Assembly: GCA_018647025.1 (NCBI GenBank)
Contig: JABGTQ010000137.1
Span: 1 to 7,573 of the forward strand
Source of the DNA: Nitrospina sp.
GTDB lineage: Bacteria; Nitrospinota; Nitrospinia; Nitrospinales; VA-1
Direction: 5' to 3'
Length of the DNA: 7,573 nucleotides
Below, in pieces: positions 1-5,767 of the stretch (the stretch's first letter is position 1; each line of letters starts with the position of its first letter). The translations under genes and the position numbers were made by a program. The notes below the pieces were generated by a model. That model worked only from the letters and a program-made list of their open reading frames with translations. It was not told the DNA's origin and made no database searches.

Positions 1-2
1 AG

Positions 3-1133
3 GATACTAATGGGTATTATTTGCAACGTTATCTGGGTCATGCAGATCTGCATTTAGGTGAAAATATCAGATTGTTCGGACAATTGATGAGTGGCATCGT
101 ATCCGGACGGAATGGCGGACCTCGTGGGGTGGATAAAGACTGGCTCGACCTGAACCAGGCTTTCTTTGATTTTCAATTGAGGAAGAAATCGGGGCAGAAC
201 TTTATCGTGCGAGCTGGACGGCAGGAAATAATTTTTGGAAGCAGGCGTTTTTTCAATTACCGTGAGCGACCAAATATGCGACTAAGTCACGATGGGTTAA
301 CTGGGATATACCAAAGCGGTAGCTGGGATGTGCGTGCTTTCGGTACCCGCCCTGTGATACTTGGTCAAGAGGTCTTCGACAATAAATCTAGAAATAAAAA
401 TACCGTGTGGGGTCTTTATAGTGTGCGTCAGAACTTGCCAGTAAAATTTAATTTGAACACCGATCTATATTATTTGGGGTTGTACAACCGAGACTCGGTT
501 TATGACCAAGGTAGCGAGGAAGAAACGCGGCATACCTTTGGGACTCGACTGTGGGGAAAAGTTAAAAACGTGGATTACAACTTTGAGTTTTTATATCAGT
601 TTGGAAAATTTGGCCGGGGAAATATAAGTGCCTATTCATTGGCATCCGATACGGGTTATACGATTCAATTTAATGGTCCGACCAAAGTACGTTTCAGTCT
701 GCGTGCGGATGTTTATTCCGGGGATGATGACCCAGCAGATGCTGACTTAAACTCATTCAACCCATTTTTCCCAAAAGGAAAACACATCAGTCAGCTTGCT
801 GCCAGTGGACTTATCAATCAACGTGATTTACATCCTCGAATAACGTTGACTCTGGATGAGCACTGGTCGGTTACTTCAAGCATTTTGTTTATCTGGCGCA
901 ACAGCTTAAATGACGGTATCTATTCGATTGGTAACGGAGTATTACGTAGTGGTCAATCTAGCCAGGCCCGCTATGTCGGGACTCAACCAGAGTTGGAAGC
1001 TAAATATAGCTTTAACCGGCACCTCGATATAAAAGGAATATTTGTCTATTTCAATGCTGGGAAATTTCTGGATGAAACCTCTTTCGGCCGTGATATCACA
1101 TATTTGGGTTCCATGCTGACTTTTCGGTTCTAA
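3..1133 (+). CDS. Alginate-export-family outer-membrane beta-barrel protein, 5'-partial
   Basis: The reading frame is open from the left edge (first full codon at base 3), so the gene begins outside the window. The visible 376 residues end at the TAA at 1131-1133. A start at the TTG at base 21 is an artefact of the edge, because the six codons before it are coding and continue the family pattern. The N-terminal part (about residues 7-110) has the hallmarks of the alginate export domain: an HADLHLGE stretch, FGQLMSG, NGGPRG and the GRQEI block. The rest is alternating beta-strand sequence with many aromatic residues, and the protein ends in LTFRF, a C-terminal phenylalanine typical of BAM-assembled barrels. 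It should sit in the outer membrane as a channel. AlgE itself exports alginate, but most family members have unknown substrates and no alginate genes are visible here. The family call is firm; the substrate is not. Confidence 0.88.
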   Translation, partial: DTNGYYLQRYLGHADLHLGENIRLFGQLMSGIVSGRNGGPRGVDKDWLDLNQAFFDFQLRKKSGQNFIVRAGRQEIIFGSRRFFNYRERPNMRLSHDGLTGIYQSGSWDVRAFGTRPVILGQEVFDNKSRNKNTVWGLYSVRQNLPVKFNLNTDLYYLGLYNRDSVYDQGSEEETRHTFGTRLWGKVKNVDYNFEFLYQFGKFGRGNISAYSLASDTGYTIQFNGPTKVRFSLRADVYSGDDDPADADLNSFNPFFPKGKHISQLAASGLINQRDLHPRITLTLDEHWSVTSSILFIWRNSLNDGIYSIGNGVLRSGQSSQARYVGTQPELEAKYSFNRHLDIKGIFVYFNAGKFLDETSFGRDITYLGSMLTFRF

Positions 1134-1275
1134 GCCAATTCAACAAAGCAGCAGAATCACCTCACCCCTAAAGCAACTCTAGCCCACCTTAACGAAAACC
1201 CTTGATAAACTTGCAGTAACCCTCACGCCAAAATACTAATAAACTTTAAGCACTCACCATTGCCAAAAGCAGTCA

Positions 1276-1389
1276 TTACTCCTCATGCTTAGCTTCCCGT
1301 TCATCTATCTCCTAAAGTAATTCAACAAGACTGGTTCCAGCATTCACATCAGCTTTAATTTCTCTTGGCAAGAGTTTTATTAGACGGGT
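1276..1389 (-). pseudogene. Decayed coding fragment with an in-frame stop
   Basis: The minus strand reads about 37 codons of protein-like sequence, from ACC at 1389 to TAA at 1276-1278. It begins TRLIKLLPREIKADVNAG, continues TSLVELL, meets a TAG at 1312-1314, and resumes in the same frame with EIDEREAKHEE. Both sides of the TAG have the charge and leucine pattern of an amphipathic C-terminal helix. A single C-to-T change (CAG to TAG) in a once longer gene would explain it. A TAA lies immediately upstream and there is no start codon, so the N-terminus is gone. I do not recognise the family. It may be chance, although the composition argues against that. Confidence 0.3.
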
Positions 1390-1473
1390 TTAAAATCTAG
1401 TTTTTTTAAGAATATTTTAACCCACTTTAATAAGAAGCCCCCTATATCCCCTCCTCCGGGCTCCTATAATCAC

Positions 1474-1526
1474 TGTGTCAGTTTTGTGTCAATCTGATAG
1501 GCACTTCTTGGCATTTAGTGACACAA
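1474..1526. repeat. Inverted repeat TTGTGTCA / TGACACAA with an extra direct copy
   Basis: TTGTGTCA at 1484-1491 is matched by its exact reverse complement TGACACAA at 1519-1526, with 27 bases between. A further copy, TGTGTCA, lies at 1474-1480, 10 bases upstream of the corresponding part of the first arm. This could be an operator, a recombination site or a scar of an insertion-sequence end. No transposase is seen beside it. Confidence 0.4.
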
Positions 1527-1539
1527 CACACAACGGGGG

Positions 1540-1665
1540 TCACAATAGTGGAATTCCTTTATCAATAGATTGGATCATGAACTGAATTTGCGCGGCATCA
1601 GGTTGGTTTGGGGAGAGACGAAGGAGATCATTGATTATTGAGTTAGTTAGAACTACACTGTTCAA
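1540..1665 (-). pseudogene. Short coding fragment following the membrane-protein fragment
   Basis: The minus strand is open for 41 codons, from a TTG at 1665-1663 to the TGA at 1540-1542. It reads LNSVVLTNSIINDLLRLS, then PNQPDAAQIQFMIQSIDKG, then IPLL. This is well-formed helical protein sequence. The TTG overlaps the TGA stop of the preceding frame (1662-1664) in a TTGA junction, so it may be a coupled small gene. It may equally be the frameshifted C-terminal part of the same gene. No ribosome binding site is visible, which favours a frameshift. The function is unknown. Confidence 0.3.
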
Positions 1666-1874
1666 TTATAGATTGGACACTGTATATTTAGTTCACTTGA
1701 GCCCATAAGAAATTTTATTACATTAGGTAAAGAGACAATATATTCCCTTAGTTCAATTGAAAAAGACACATCCCCCCACCAACCAACTACAGGATTCTTT
1801 TTAGCTAAATACAAAGAACAAAGACTAATAGAACCAGCCATTAATACAAATACATACCCTACTAGGTTACCGAG
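1662..1874 (-). pseudogene. Membrane-protein fragment, probably N-terminally truncated
   Basis: A minus-strand frame is open from 1874 to the TGA at 1662-1664. It starts with the hydrophobic stretch LGNLVGYVFVLMAGS, continues through ISLCSLYLA as one transmembrane helix, then changes to a soluble segment containing AKKNPVVGWWGD, IELREYIVSLPN and ELNIQCPIYN. The only ATG (1841-1839, giving 59 residues) lies inside the hydrophobic helix, and no Shine-Dalgarno sequence precedes it. This suggests that the real start is lost. The next frame begins exactly at its stop, so the two pieces may once have been one protein of about 110 residues. The family is not recognised. It lies downstream of the SulP gene on the same strand, with about 170 bases between. 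Confidence 0.4.
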
Positions 1875-2040
1875 CTAACACAACAGCATGGCACTGACTA
1901 AACAAGCCTATGAACTTGTAAAAAACAAAAAACCCATATTTTCCCCGGTGATTGGAAAGCAACCGGTCAATCCTTCTATAATTGGTGAAATTCATTTTAG
2001 ACAACCCTTTTCTCACCACTCAATTCTTTTGCCATCACGT

Positions 2041-3759
2041 TTAGCCTTTTCTAATTTTATTTGCATGGTTGACAGCATCATCAATGACTTCAAAGTGGTT
2101 TTCTTGCTCTACATGGTCCAAAACCTTCACACTGTTGAGAACTTTCATGACATGGGAGGGAGCATCACAGATCAGCACATTTTTCCCCTTATTTTTGGCT
2201 TTATCAATCAAGTCTTCAAGGGCATAGGCTCCAGAAAGATCAACCATGCTAACATCTTTTAATTTTATAATTAAGGTTTCGTGGGGCTCTGCATTTCCGT
2301 AAATATCCTCCATTTGTTTAACAGATCCAAAAAACATTGGTCCTTGAGGGCGAAGAACTTTAACCCTATTCTTCATATTTTCATTCAGTGAAAGCGGAGT
2401 AGAATCGTTCTCAACATAATTTAGATTCGATTTATAAACTCGGCTTATCTCTATGACAAATCGAAAGAACGCTAAAACGATGCCAACAACCACGGCTACC
2501 AGTAAATCTTCAACAATCGTTACTGTTAAAACTGTCCAAAAAACAATCATGTCTGTCAAGGGCAGGCGGTGAAGAATCGGCATAATGCGATAATCTAAGA
2601 TGTCGATACCCACCTTAAATAAAATGGCAGCCAGACAGGCCATAGGAATTTGTTCTGCATAGGGTCCCAAGCCCAAAACCAAGGCCAATAATACAAGGCC
2701 ATGAACTACGGAGGATAAGGGGGTTTTGCCTCCAGATTGTATATTTGCAACAGTTCGCATTGTAGCTGTAGCTGTGGTCAGTCCTCCCACCATACCGGCG
2801 GCACAGTTCGCCAGACCTTGACCAAACGATTCACGATCACTGCTATGCTTGATGCCTGTCATGTTGTCGGCAACAATACATGTTAGCAAAGAATCAAATA
2901 CAGCCAGTCCTGCCAATCCAGCCGCAGGTACTAGATAATCATCAAACTTCGACCAATCAGGCCAATAGAGATCAGGGAAACCCGTTGGAATAGTTCCAAT
3001 ATATTCAATGGTAAAGTTGCCCATATTAGCAATGGTGGTTCCGGCTAACAACGCTATAAGAGGTGCTGGTATTATGTCAAATTTGGGAATAATTTTTACA
3101 ATTTTAGGCCAAATAAATAAAATCGCCAAGGTCGGTATGGAGACCATCAGAGCCTGGGCTTTAAAATGCATTACGGCGTTGGGAATACTATCTAGGCCAT
3201 CCATCACAGATTTCGGGTGCGGGTATCCTAAAAATGGGGCAAATTCGAGAATCATAACGATCACGCCAATGCCACACATAAACCCAGCAACGACCGAGTA
3301 GGGAACGTAATAGATCAGTTTGGATATGCCCATAAGAGAAACTGCAATAAGAATGATCCCGCTAAAAAATATAATCGCAAATGCCGCCGAGAGGTCGGGT
3401 TCCCCTGACCCCAACCGAAACCCAACCATGATCATTGCGAGTTGAGCCATTTTAGGACCCGTGGGTCCGCTAACTCCTACTCTACAACCGCCAAATAAGC
3501 CTCCAATAATACCACCAGCGATCGCACCCCAAAGACCTGTGATCGCTCCAAGACCAGAGCCTACTCCAAAAGCAAGAGCCAAGGGCAATGCAATGATAGC
3601 GACAACCACCCCAGCAAGAATATCCTGCCCAATATTAGTGTGCATGATTTTAATATTTTGCCATGGATTAATCTCTTGCAAAGAAGTCTTTAATGTATTG
3701 GCAACAAAGAAAAGAATCTCGTTCAGTGAACCTTTAGAATCTTCATTTAAATTTTTCAT
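2041..3759 (-). CDS. SulP-family anion transporter with C-terminal STAS domain (BicA-like)
   Basis: This 572-residue inner-membrane transporter is full length for the family. Residues 1-43 form a cytoplasmic extension. The sulfate-transporter core starts at DILAGVVVAIIALPLALAFG (46-65), carries SGPTGP (97-102), and runs to about 437 through a series of hydrophobic helices. A STAS domain follows (about 465-570) with the VDLSG signature (506-510). From memory the core aligns best with cyanobacterial BicA, a sodium-dependent bicarbonate transporter, at SVVAGFMCGIGVIVMILEFAPFLG (as pieces 155-166 and 167-178), FDSLLT (288-293), and the NIQSGG block (339-344). Asp289, Thr293, Thr100 and Thr333 match residues I recall as ligand positions in BicA, while one glycine there is threonine here (331). 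The ATG at 3759 has no clear Shine-Dalgarno sequence. A later ATG (residue 39) also lacks one, so the longer form is kept. Bicarbonate is likely, but sulfate or another anion cannot be excluded. Confidence 0.93.
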   Translation of the reverse strand: MKNLNEDSKGSLNEILFFVANTLKTSLQEINPWQNIKIMHTNIGQDILAGVVVAIIALPLALAFGVGSGLGAITGLWGAIAGGIIGGLFGGCRVGVSGPTGPKMAQLAMIMVGFRLGSGEPDLSAAFAIIFFSGIILIAVSLMGISKLIYYVPYSVVAGFMCGIGVIVMILEFAPFLGYPHPKSVMDGLDSIPNAVMHFKAQALMVSIPTLAILFIWPKIVKIIPKFDIIPAPLIALLAGTTIANMGNFTIEYIGTIPTGFPDLYWPDWSKFDDYLVPAAGLAGLAVFDSLLTCIVADNMTGIKHSSDRESFGQGLANCAAGMVGGLTTATATMRTVANIQSGGKTPLSSVVHGLVLLALVLGLGPYAEQIPMACLAAILFKVGIDILDYRIMPILHRLPLTDMIVFWTVLTVTIVEDLLVAVVVGIVLAFFRFVIEISRVYKSNLNYVENDSTPLSLNENMKNRVKVLRPQGPMFFGSVKQMEDIYGNAEPHETLIIKLKDVSMVDLSGAYALEDLIDKAKNKGKNVLICDAPSHVMKVLNSVKVLDHVEQENHFEVIDDAVNHANKIRKG

Positions 3760-3786
3760 AGTTTTTTTAAAAAAAATTAAAAATTA

Positions 3787-3792
3787 ATTATA
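3787..3792 (-). promoter_or_regulatory. Candidate -10 box for the SulP gene
   Basis: On the minus strand a perfect TATAAT lies 27 bases before the SulP start codon, inside a very AT-rich leader. No good -35 hexamer is seen 16-18 bases further upstream, and perfect -10 boxes arise easily by chance in AT-rich DNA. Confidence 0.3.
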
Positions 3793-3955
3793 TATTTTCA
3801 CTCTTGGGACTAAGCTAAACGATTAGTTTGAATCTCATTAAAGCTATTCAAATCAGCTTGATGATTTGGCAAATATTTTTACACTAACTAAGATAAATTT
3901 AATACTAGAAAAGTGAATTAAAACCGTCAATTAAATAATAAACATATTAGAGGAT

Positions 3956-4042
3956 CTATTTTTTTAGCATACTGGACATATCTTCCATTGAGGATTCAGC
4001 GTCTTCTTTTTTTCTCCACACCCGAAAGTAATAAATCGTATT
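3956..4042 (-). pseudogene. Short C-terminal-like coding fragment
   Basis: The minus strand reads 28 codons from 4042 to the TAG at 3956-3958, in two pieces NTIYYFRVWRKKEDAE and SSMEDMSSMLKK. An aromatic-basic start followed by a charged helix looks like the cytoplasmic tail of a larger protein. The frame is preceded by a TGA and has no start codon except internal methionines, so it is either a remnant or chance. It lies in the gap upstream of the SulP gene on the same strand. The surrounding 3793-3955 and 4043-4125 are AT-rich with nothing recognisable. Confidence 0.25.
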
Positions 4043-4125
4043 TCATAATTTTATTTAAACTACTAATTAAATATGCATTACAACTTTGTTACTTAGCTAA
4101 CATATTGTAACTAAAATTTCTTACT

Positions 4126-4257
4126 TTAGGGCAAGCTTAAAATTATCTCTTTACCTACCATTTTTACAGGGGCAGGCCACTCGTCAGCCAGGTCTTTGCT
4201 CATCGTATCGAAAATCAACAACTCGTCGTCAATTATTAATATCAATTGTTTGTTCAT
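4126..4257 (-). pseudogene. N-terminal fragment of a response-regulator receiver domain
   Basis: The ATG at 4257-4255 follows a strong GGAGGG Shine-Dalgarno sequence on the minus strand, with about 9 bases between. It opens a 43-residue frame beginning MNKQLILIIDDELLIF. This is the classic first beta-strand and acidic pocket (Asp-Asp-Glu at 10-12) of a two-component receiver domain, followed by DTMSKDLADEW as helix 1. The similarity fades after about residue 25 and the frame stops at 4126-4128. An intact receiver needs about 120 residues and includes the phosphorylated Asp near 55, which is missing. It is therefore a truncated relic, or less likely a small decoy protein. The frame also stays open for about 18 codons upstream of the ATG. 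Confidence 0.5.
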
Positions 4258-4394
4258 TCTCAGGTTTCCCTCCAACAAAGATATCCTCCACCTGATGGCG
4301 GCATCAAAAACAACCTACATAACGCCCCCTTTATTTAAAAATTCAACTCTTCACGCAACTGACTCCACTATTACCAAAGACACAAATCAAATCT

Positions 4395-4832
4395 TTAATT
4401 TTGCAATAATCGAGCAAGATCCCTAAAACAATTTTTCTTATCCCTAATAAAATTCTTTTTCTTACAAGCAATAAATTCCTTACTACTTCCACTTCCAAGA
4501 TCACGAGCTAAGTCCATAAAACAATATAACTTCTGGTATTTTACGCCGGGGCCATTCCACTGCATAGCTCTGCAATTACGAAATTCTGCACTAACTTTAT
4601 CCTTTGTCGTTTCATGCTTGTTATATATCTTTTCTCTTTTTTTTATATAATTTGTTAAACTATCAAAGCACGCCAATCTTTTTTTATCATCTTCGATACT
4701 TGTACACGTATTATATTTTTTAGAAACTTCTACTAATTCTTTAATGAGTAACATGCTATCCAAGTCGACAGCTTCAGATTTTTCCTGCGTTAAACCTAAT
4801 ATAAAAACCACGCCTATAAGAAACTTAACCAC
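4395..4832 (-). CDS. Secreted cysteine-rich protein with three C-F-x-[DS]-L repeats
   Basis: This protein has 145 residues. The GTG start at 4832 is supported by an AGAGGA Shine-Dalgarno sequence 4 bases upstream. Residues 3-14 are hydrophobic and are followed by a polar segment ending SEA, so a signal peptide cut after Ala21 is likely and the protein should be periplasmic. Six cysteines form three pairs (43/55, 87/104, 123/135). The second of each pair opens a CF motif: CFDSL (55-59), CFMDLAR (104-110), CFRDLAR (135-141). The first unit, C43 to RLACFDSL, matches the C-x11-RLACFD pattern common in small proteobacterial periplasmic proteins, including some linked to type VI secretion loci; no such locus is visible here. 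It starts 51 bases after the stop of the upstream 127-residue gene on the same strand, suggesting an operon. The function is unknown. Confidence 0.72.
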   Translation of the reverse strand: MVKFLIGVVFILGLTQEKSEAVDLDSMLLIKELVEVSKKYNTCTSIEDDKKRLACFDSLTNYIKKREKIYNKHETTKDKVSAEFRNCRAMQWNGPGVKYQKLYCFMDLARDLGSGSSKEFIACKKKNFIRDKKNCFRDLARLLQN

Positions 4833-4883
4833 AATATCCTCTATTTTTAAAAGCTATTAACAAAACTACCTTCACGTCTTATC

Positions 4884-5267
4884 TTATATCGAATAAAATT
4901 TATCGCATTTTCCGTATGCGATAGTAAGTGTATCGCCATCACCTCCAACATATCCAAAGTGGTTAGAAAATGCATACTTACCCGTACTCATATCAAAGTT
5001 CATTTTAGTTCCGTGTAAAGATCTATTGCAGGAAACCATATGCTTGTGCGCACCTGTTTTATTAGGAAGCTCGCAATCTAAATATATTTTGTCTCCTTTA
5101 TCGTATTTCAATGATAGTCGTATTTCGATTTCGTTAGCAGGGTAACTTAACTGCATCTTAAACTTAAATGACTTATGCATTGACGGCGTATATTCTCTAA
5201 GTAATACTTTCTCACTCCAATAGTTTGAAGCTTTATCATCCTTATGATTTGTTATCCAGTTCTGCAT
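4884..5267 (-). CDS. Hypothetical beta-rich protein, overlaps the helix-turn-helix gene
   Basis: The protein has 127 residues from the ATG at 5267 (128 if the preceding GTG at 5270 is used; the codon before that is a TGA). A weak GAG lies a few bases upstream inside the preceding gene. It has no signal peptide or membrane segment. From about residue 34 it is a run of short beta-strands (FKFKMQLSY, EIEIRLSLKY, IYLDCEL) ending in GYVGGDGDTLTIAYGKCDKF. Three cysteines are present (about 65, 80, 121). I do not recognise the family. Its start overlaps the end of the helix-turn-helix gene by 26 bases in another frame, which suggests translational coupling or an old frameshift joining the two. It is probably co-transcribed with the secreted cysteine-rich gene downstream. 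Confidence 0.6.
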   Translation of the reverse strand: MQNWITNHKDDKASNYWSEKVLLREYTPSMHKSFKFKMQLSYPANEIEIRLSLKYDKGDKIYLDCELPNKTGAHKHMVSCNRSLHGTKMNFDMSTGKYAFSNHFGYVGGDGDTLTIAYGKCDKFYSI

Positions 5268-5406
5268 CACTCATCTCAACATTAAACTTGCCTTTGATGA
5301 GATGCAAACGTCCCTCTTTAACCAATCTTGCGATGTAACTTTTCGTTACATTTCTATGCTCTGTATATTTGCTTTGACTTAAATTCTCTTCAGTTGTTTT
5401 AGTCAT
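5242..5406 (-). CDS. Small helix-turn-helix DNA-binding protein, Nu1 small-terminase-like
   Basis: The gene encodes 54 residues from the ATG at 5406 to the TAA at 5242-5244. The core reads SQSKYTEHRNVTKSYIARL followed by VKEGRLHLIKGKFNVEMSD. This matches the winged-helix pattern at the N-terminus of phage Nu1-type small terminase subunits (S-x-x-E/K-Y/F-A-x-H-R-x-V, recognition helix, K-x-G-R-I, then G-K-I-D). Those proteins run well beyond 100 residues; this one stops after the DNA-binding module. It is either a truncated terminase relic or a stand-alone small repressor. No Shine-Dalgarno sequence is visible. The bases just before the ATG form the 13-bp direct repeat found again at 5668-5680, which could be its own operator. 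It heads a minus-strand run with the 127-residue and cysteine-rich genes. Confidence 0.62.
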   Translation of the reverse strand: MTKTTEENLSQSKYTEHRNVTKSYIARLVKEGRLHLIKGKFNVEMSDAELDNKS

Positions 5407-5407
5407 T

Positions 5408-5420
5408 TTTAAAGGTGTTA
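5408..5420 (+). repeat. 13-bp direct repeat, copy 1 (TTTAAAGGTGTTA)
   Basis: This copy is identical to 5668-5680, and both have TCATTT next to it on the left. It ends on the helix-turn-helix start codon (minus strand) and lies upstream of the 49-residue membrane protein gene, the classic place for an operator. Confidence 0.6.
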
Positions 5421-5430
5421 GAATATTTAA

Positions 5431-5580
5431 ATGAACACTGCTATGCTCAAAGGAATTCTTCTCGTAATGATTATTGTTTCTCTTTTTTTGGCAGTTACTA
5501 GCTATTCTCCCATCTATCTAATGACTTTGGGTATAGCGATATTTTGTTTGTCTATCATGCCTAAACCACCCAAAGAGTGA
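5431..5580 (+). CDS. Small 49-residue membrane protein, divergent from the helix-turn-helix gene
   Basis: The frame runs from the ATG at 5431 to the TGA at 5578-5580. After MNTAMLK it has two hydrophobic stretches, GILLVMIIVSLFLAV (8-22) and IYLMTLGIAIFCLSIM (28-43), separated by TSYSP. It ends in a short soluble tail, PKPPKE. This fits a two-helix hairpin in the inner membrane with both ends on the same side. An AAGGTG sequence lies upstream but 13 bases away, further than ideal for ribosome binding. The gene starts 24 bases from the start codon of the divergent helix-turn-helix gene, and copies of a 13-bp repeat lie just before it and after it. No family is recognised. Small membrane proteins in such a place can be toxins, holins or regulators, but nothing here decides between them. 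Confidence 0.5.
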   Translation: MNTAMLKGILLVMIIVSLFLAVTSYSPIYLMTLGIAIFCLSIMPKPPKE

Positions 5581-5634
5581 ACTAACTCCCGTGTCAAAAA
5601 CCTAGCTGTTTCTCGCCCGCTGCGACCCTCAGAT

Positions 5635-5649
5635 GGTCTAATCGACCAA
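5635..5649. other. Short perfect hairpin in a G+C-richer patch
   Basis: TGGTC and GACCA pair across a 5-base loop, inside a patch (about 5590-5655) clearly richer in G+C than its AT-rich neighbours. No T-tract follows, so it is not a standard terminator. Its role is unknown. Confidence 0.3.
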
Positions 5650-5667
5650 GCACCTTAAACTATTTCA

Positions 5668-5680
5668 TTTAAAGGTGTTA
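5668..5680 (+). repeat. 13-bp direct repeat, copy 2 (TTTAAAGGTGTTA)
   Basis: This second exact copy lies 260 bases from the first and 87 bases before the zinc-ribbon gene. The pair brackets the 49-residue membrane protein gene, so it could be a shared operator or the trace of a recombination that inserted the gene. Confidence 0.6.
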
Positions 5681-5707
5681 ACAAACATTTCTTCGATAGG
5701 GAAATGT

Positions 5708-5764
5708 ATGGAACACAATTTGCATAACCAAAAGAACATAAAGATAAAAACCATAAAGGAATAA
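5708..5764 (+). other. Possible 18-codon leader ORF before the zinc-ribbon gene
   Basis: The ATG at 5708 follows an AGGGA sequence and opens 18 codons, MEHNLHNQKNIKIKTIKE, ending at 5764, only three bases before the zinc-ribbon start. The zinc-ribbon gene's own ribosome binding site lies within it. It could be a coupled leader peptide; such short frames also occur by chance. Confidence 0.25.
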
Positions 5765-5767
5765 ACA

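Larger units (their letters stand above)
1134..1539. other. Gene-poor stretch after the barrel gene
   Basis: No intact gene is seen here. The stretch holds the coding fragment at 1276-1389, an imperfect hairpin (GGGTTTAAAAT at 1386-1396 against ATTTTAACCC at 1414-1423, one unpaired T) and the inverted repeat at 1474-1526. On the minus strand 1440-1466 is purine-rich and G-rich. I see no clear terminator directly after the barrel gene's stop codon. Confidence 0.5.

Noticed and set aside
1297..1350. AGGAG followed by an ATG on the minus strand (16-codon ORF)
   Set aside because: It overlaps the decayed fragment in another frame and gives an unremarkable 16-residue peptide; probably coincidence.
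1925..1975. CCGGT/ACCGG hairpin followed by T-runs downstream of the SulP gene (minus strand)
   Set aside because: The stem is only five pairs with a 12-base loop, and the T-tract starts about ten bases after it, too far for a standard intrinsic terminator.
1888..2262. Plus-strand 124-codon ORF
   Set aside because: Half of it is antisense to the STAS end of the SulP gene, and it has no recognisable domain or ribosome binding site.
3008..3301. Plus-strand 97-codon ORF
   Set aside because: Lies wholly antisense inside the SulP gene.
3461..3787. Plus-strand 108-codon ORF rich in proline
   Set aside because: Antisense to the glycine-rich SulP N-terminal helices, which explains the proline runs.
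4196..4426. Plus-strand 76-codon ORF
   Set aside because: Antisense to the receiver-domain fragment and to the end of the cysteine-rich gene; low-complexity Ser/Asn/Thr composition.
5590..5690. Integron attC-like site near GTTAACA and the G+C-rich hairpin
   Set aside because: No matching pair of core sites (RYYYAAC and GTTRRRY) could be found, and there is no integron integrase.
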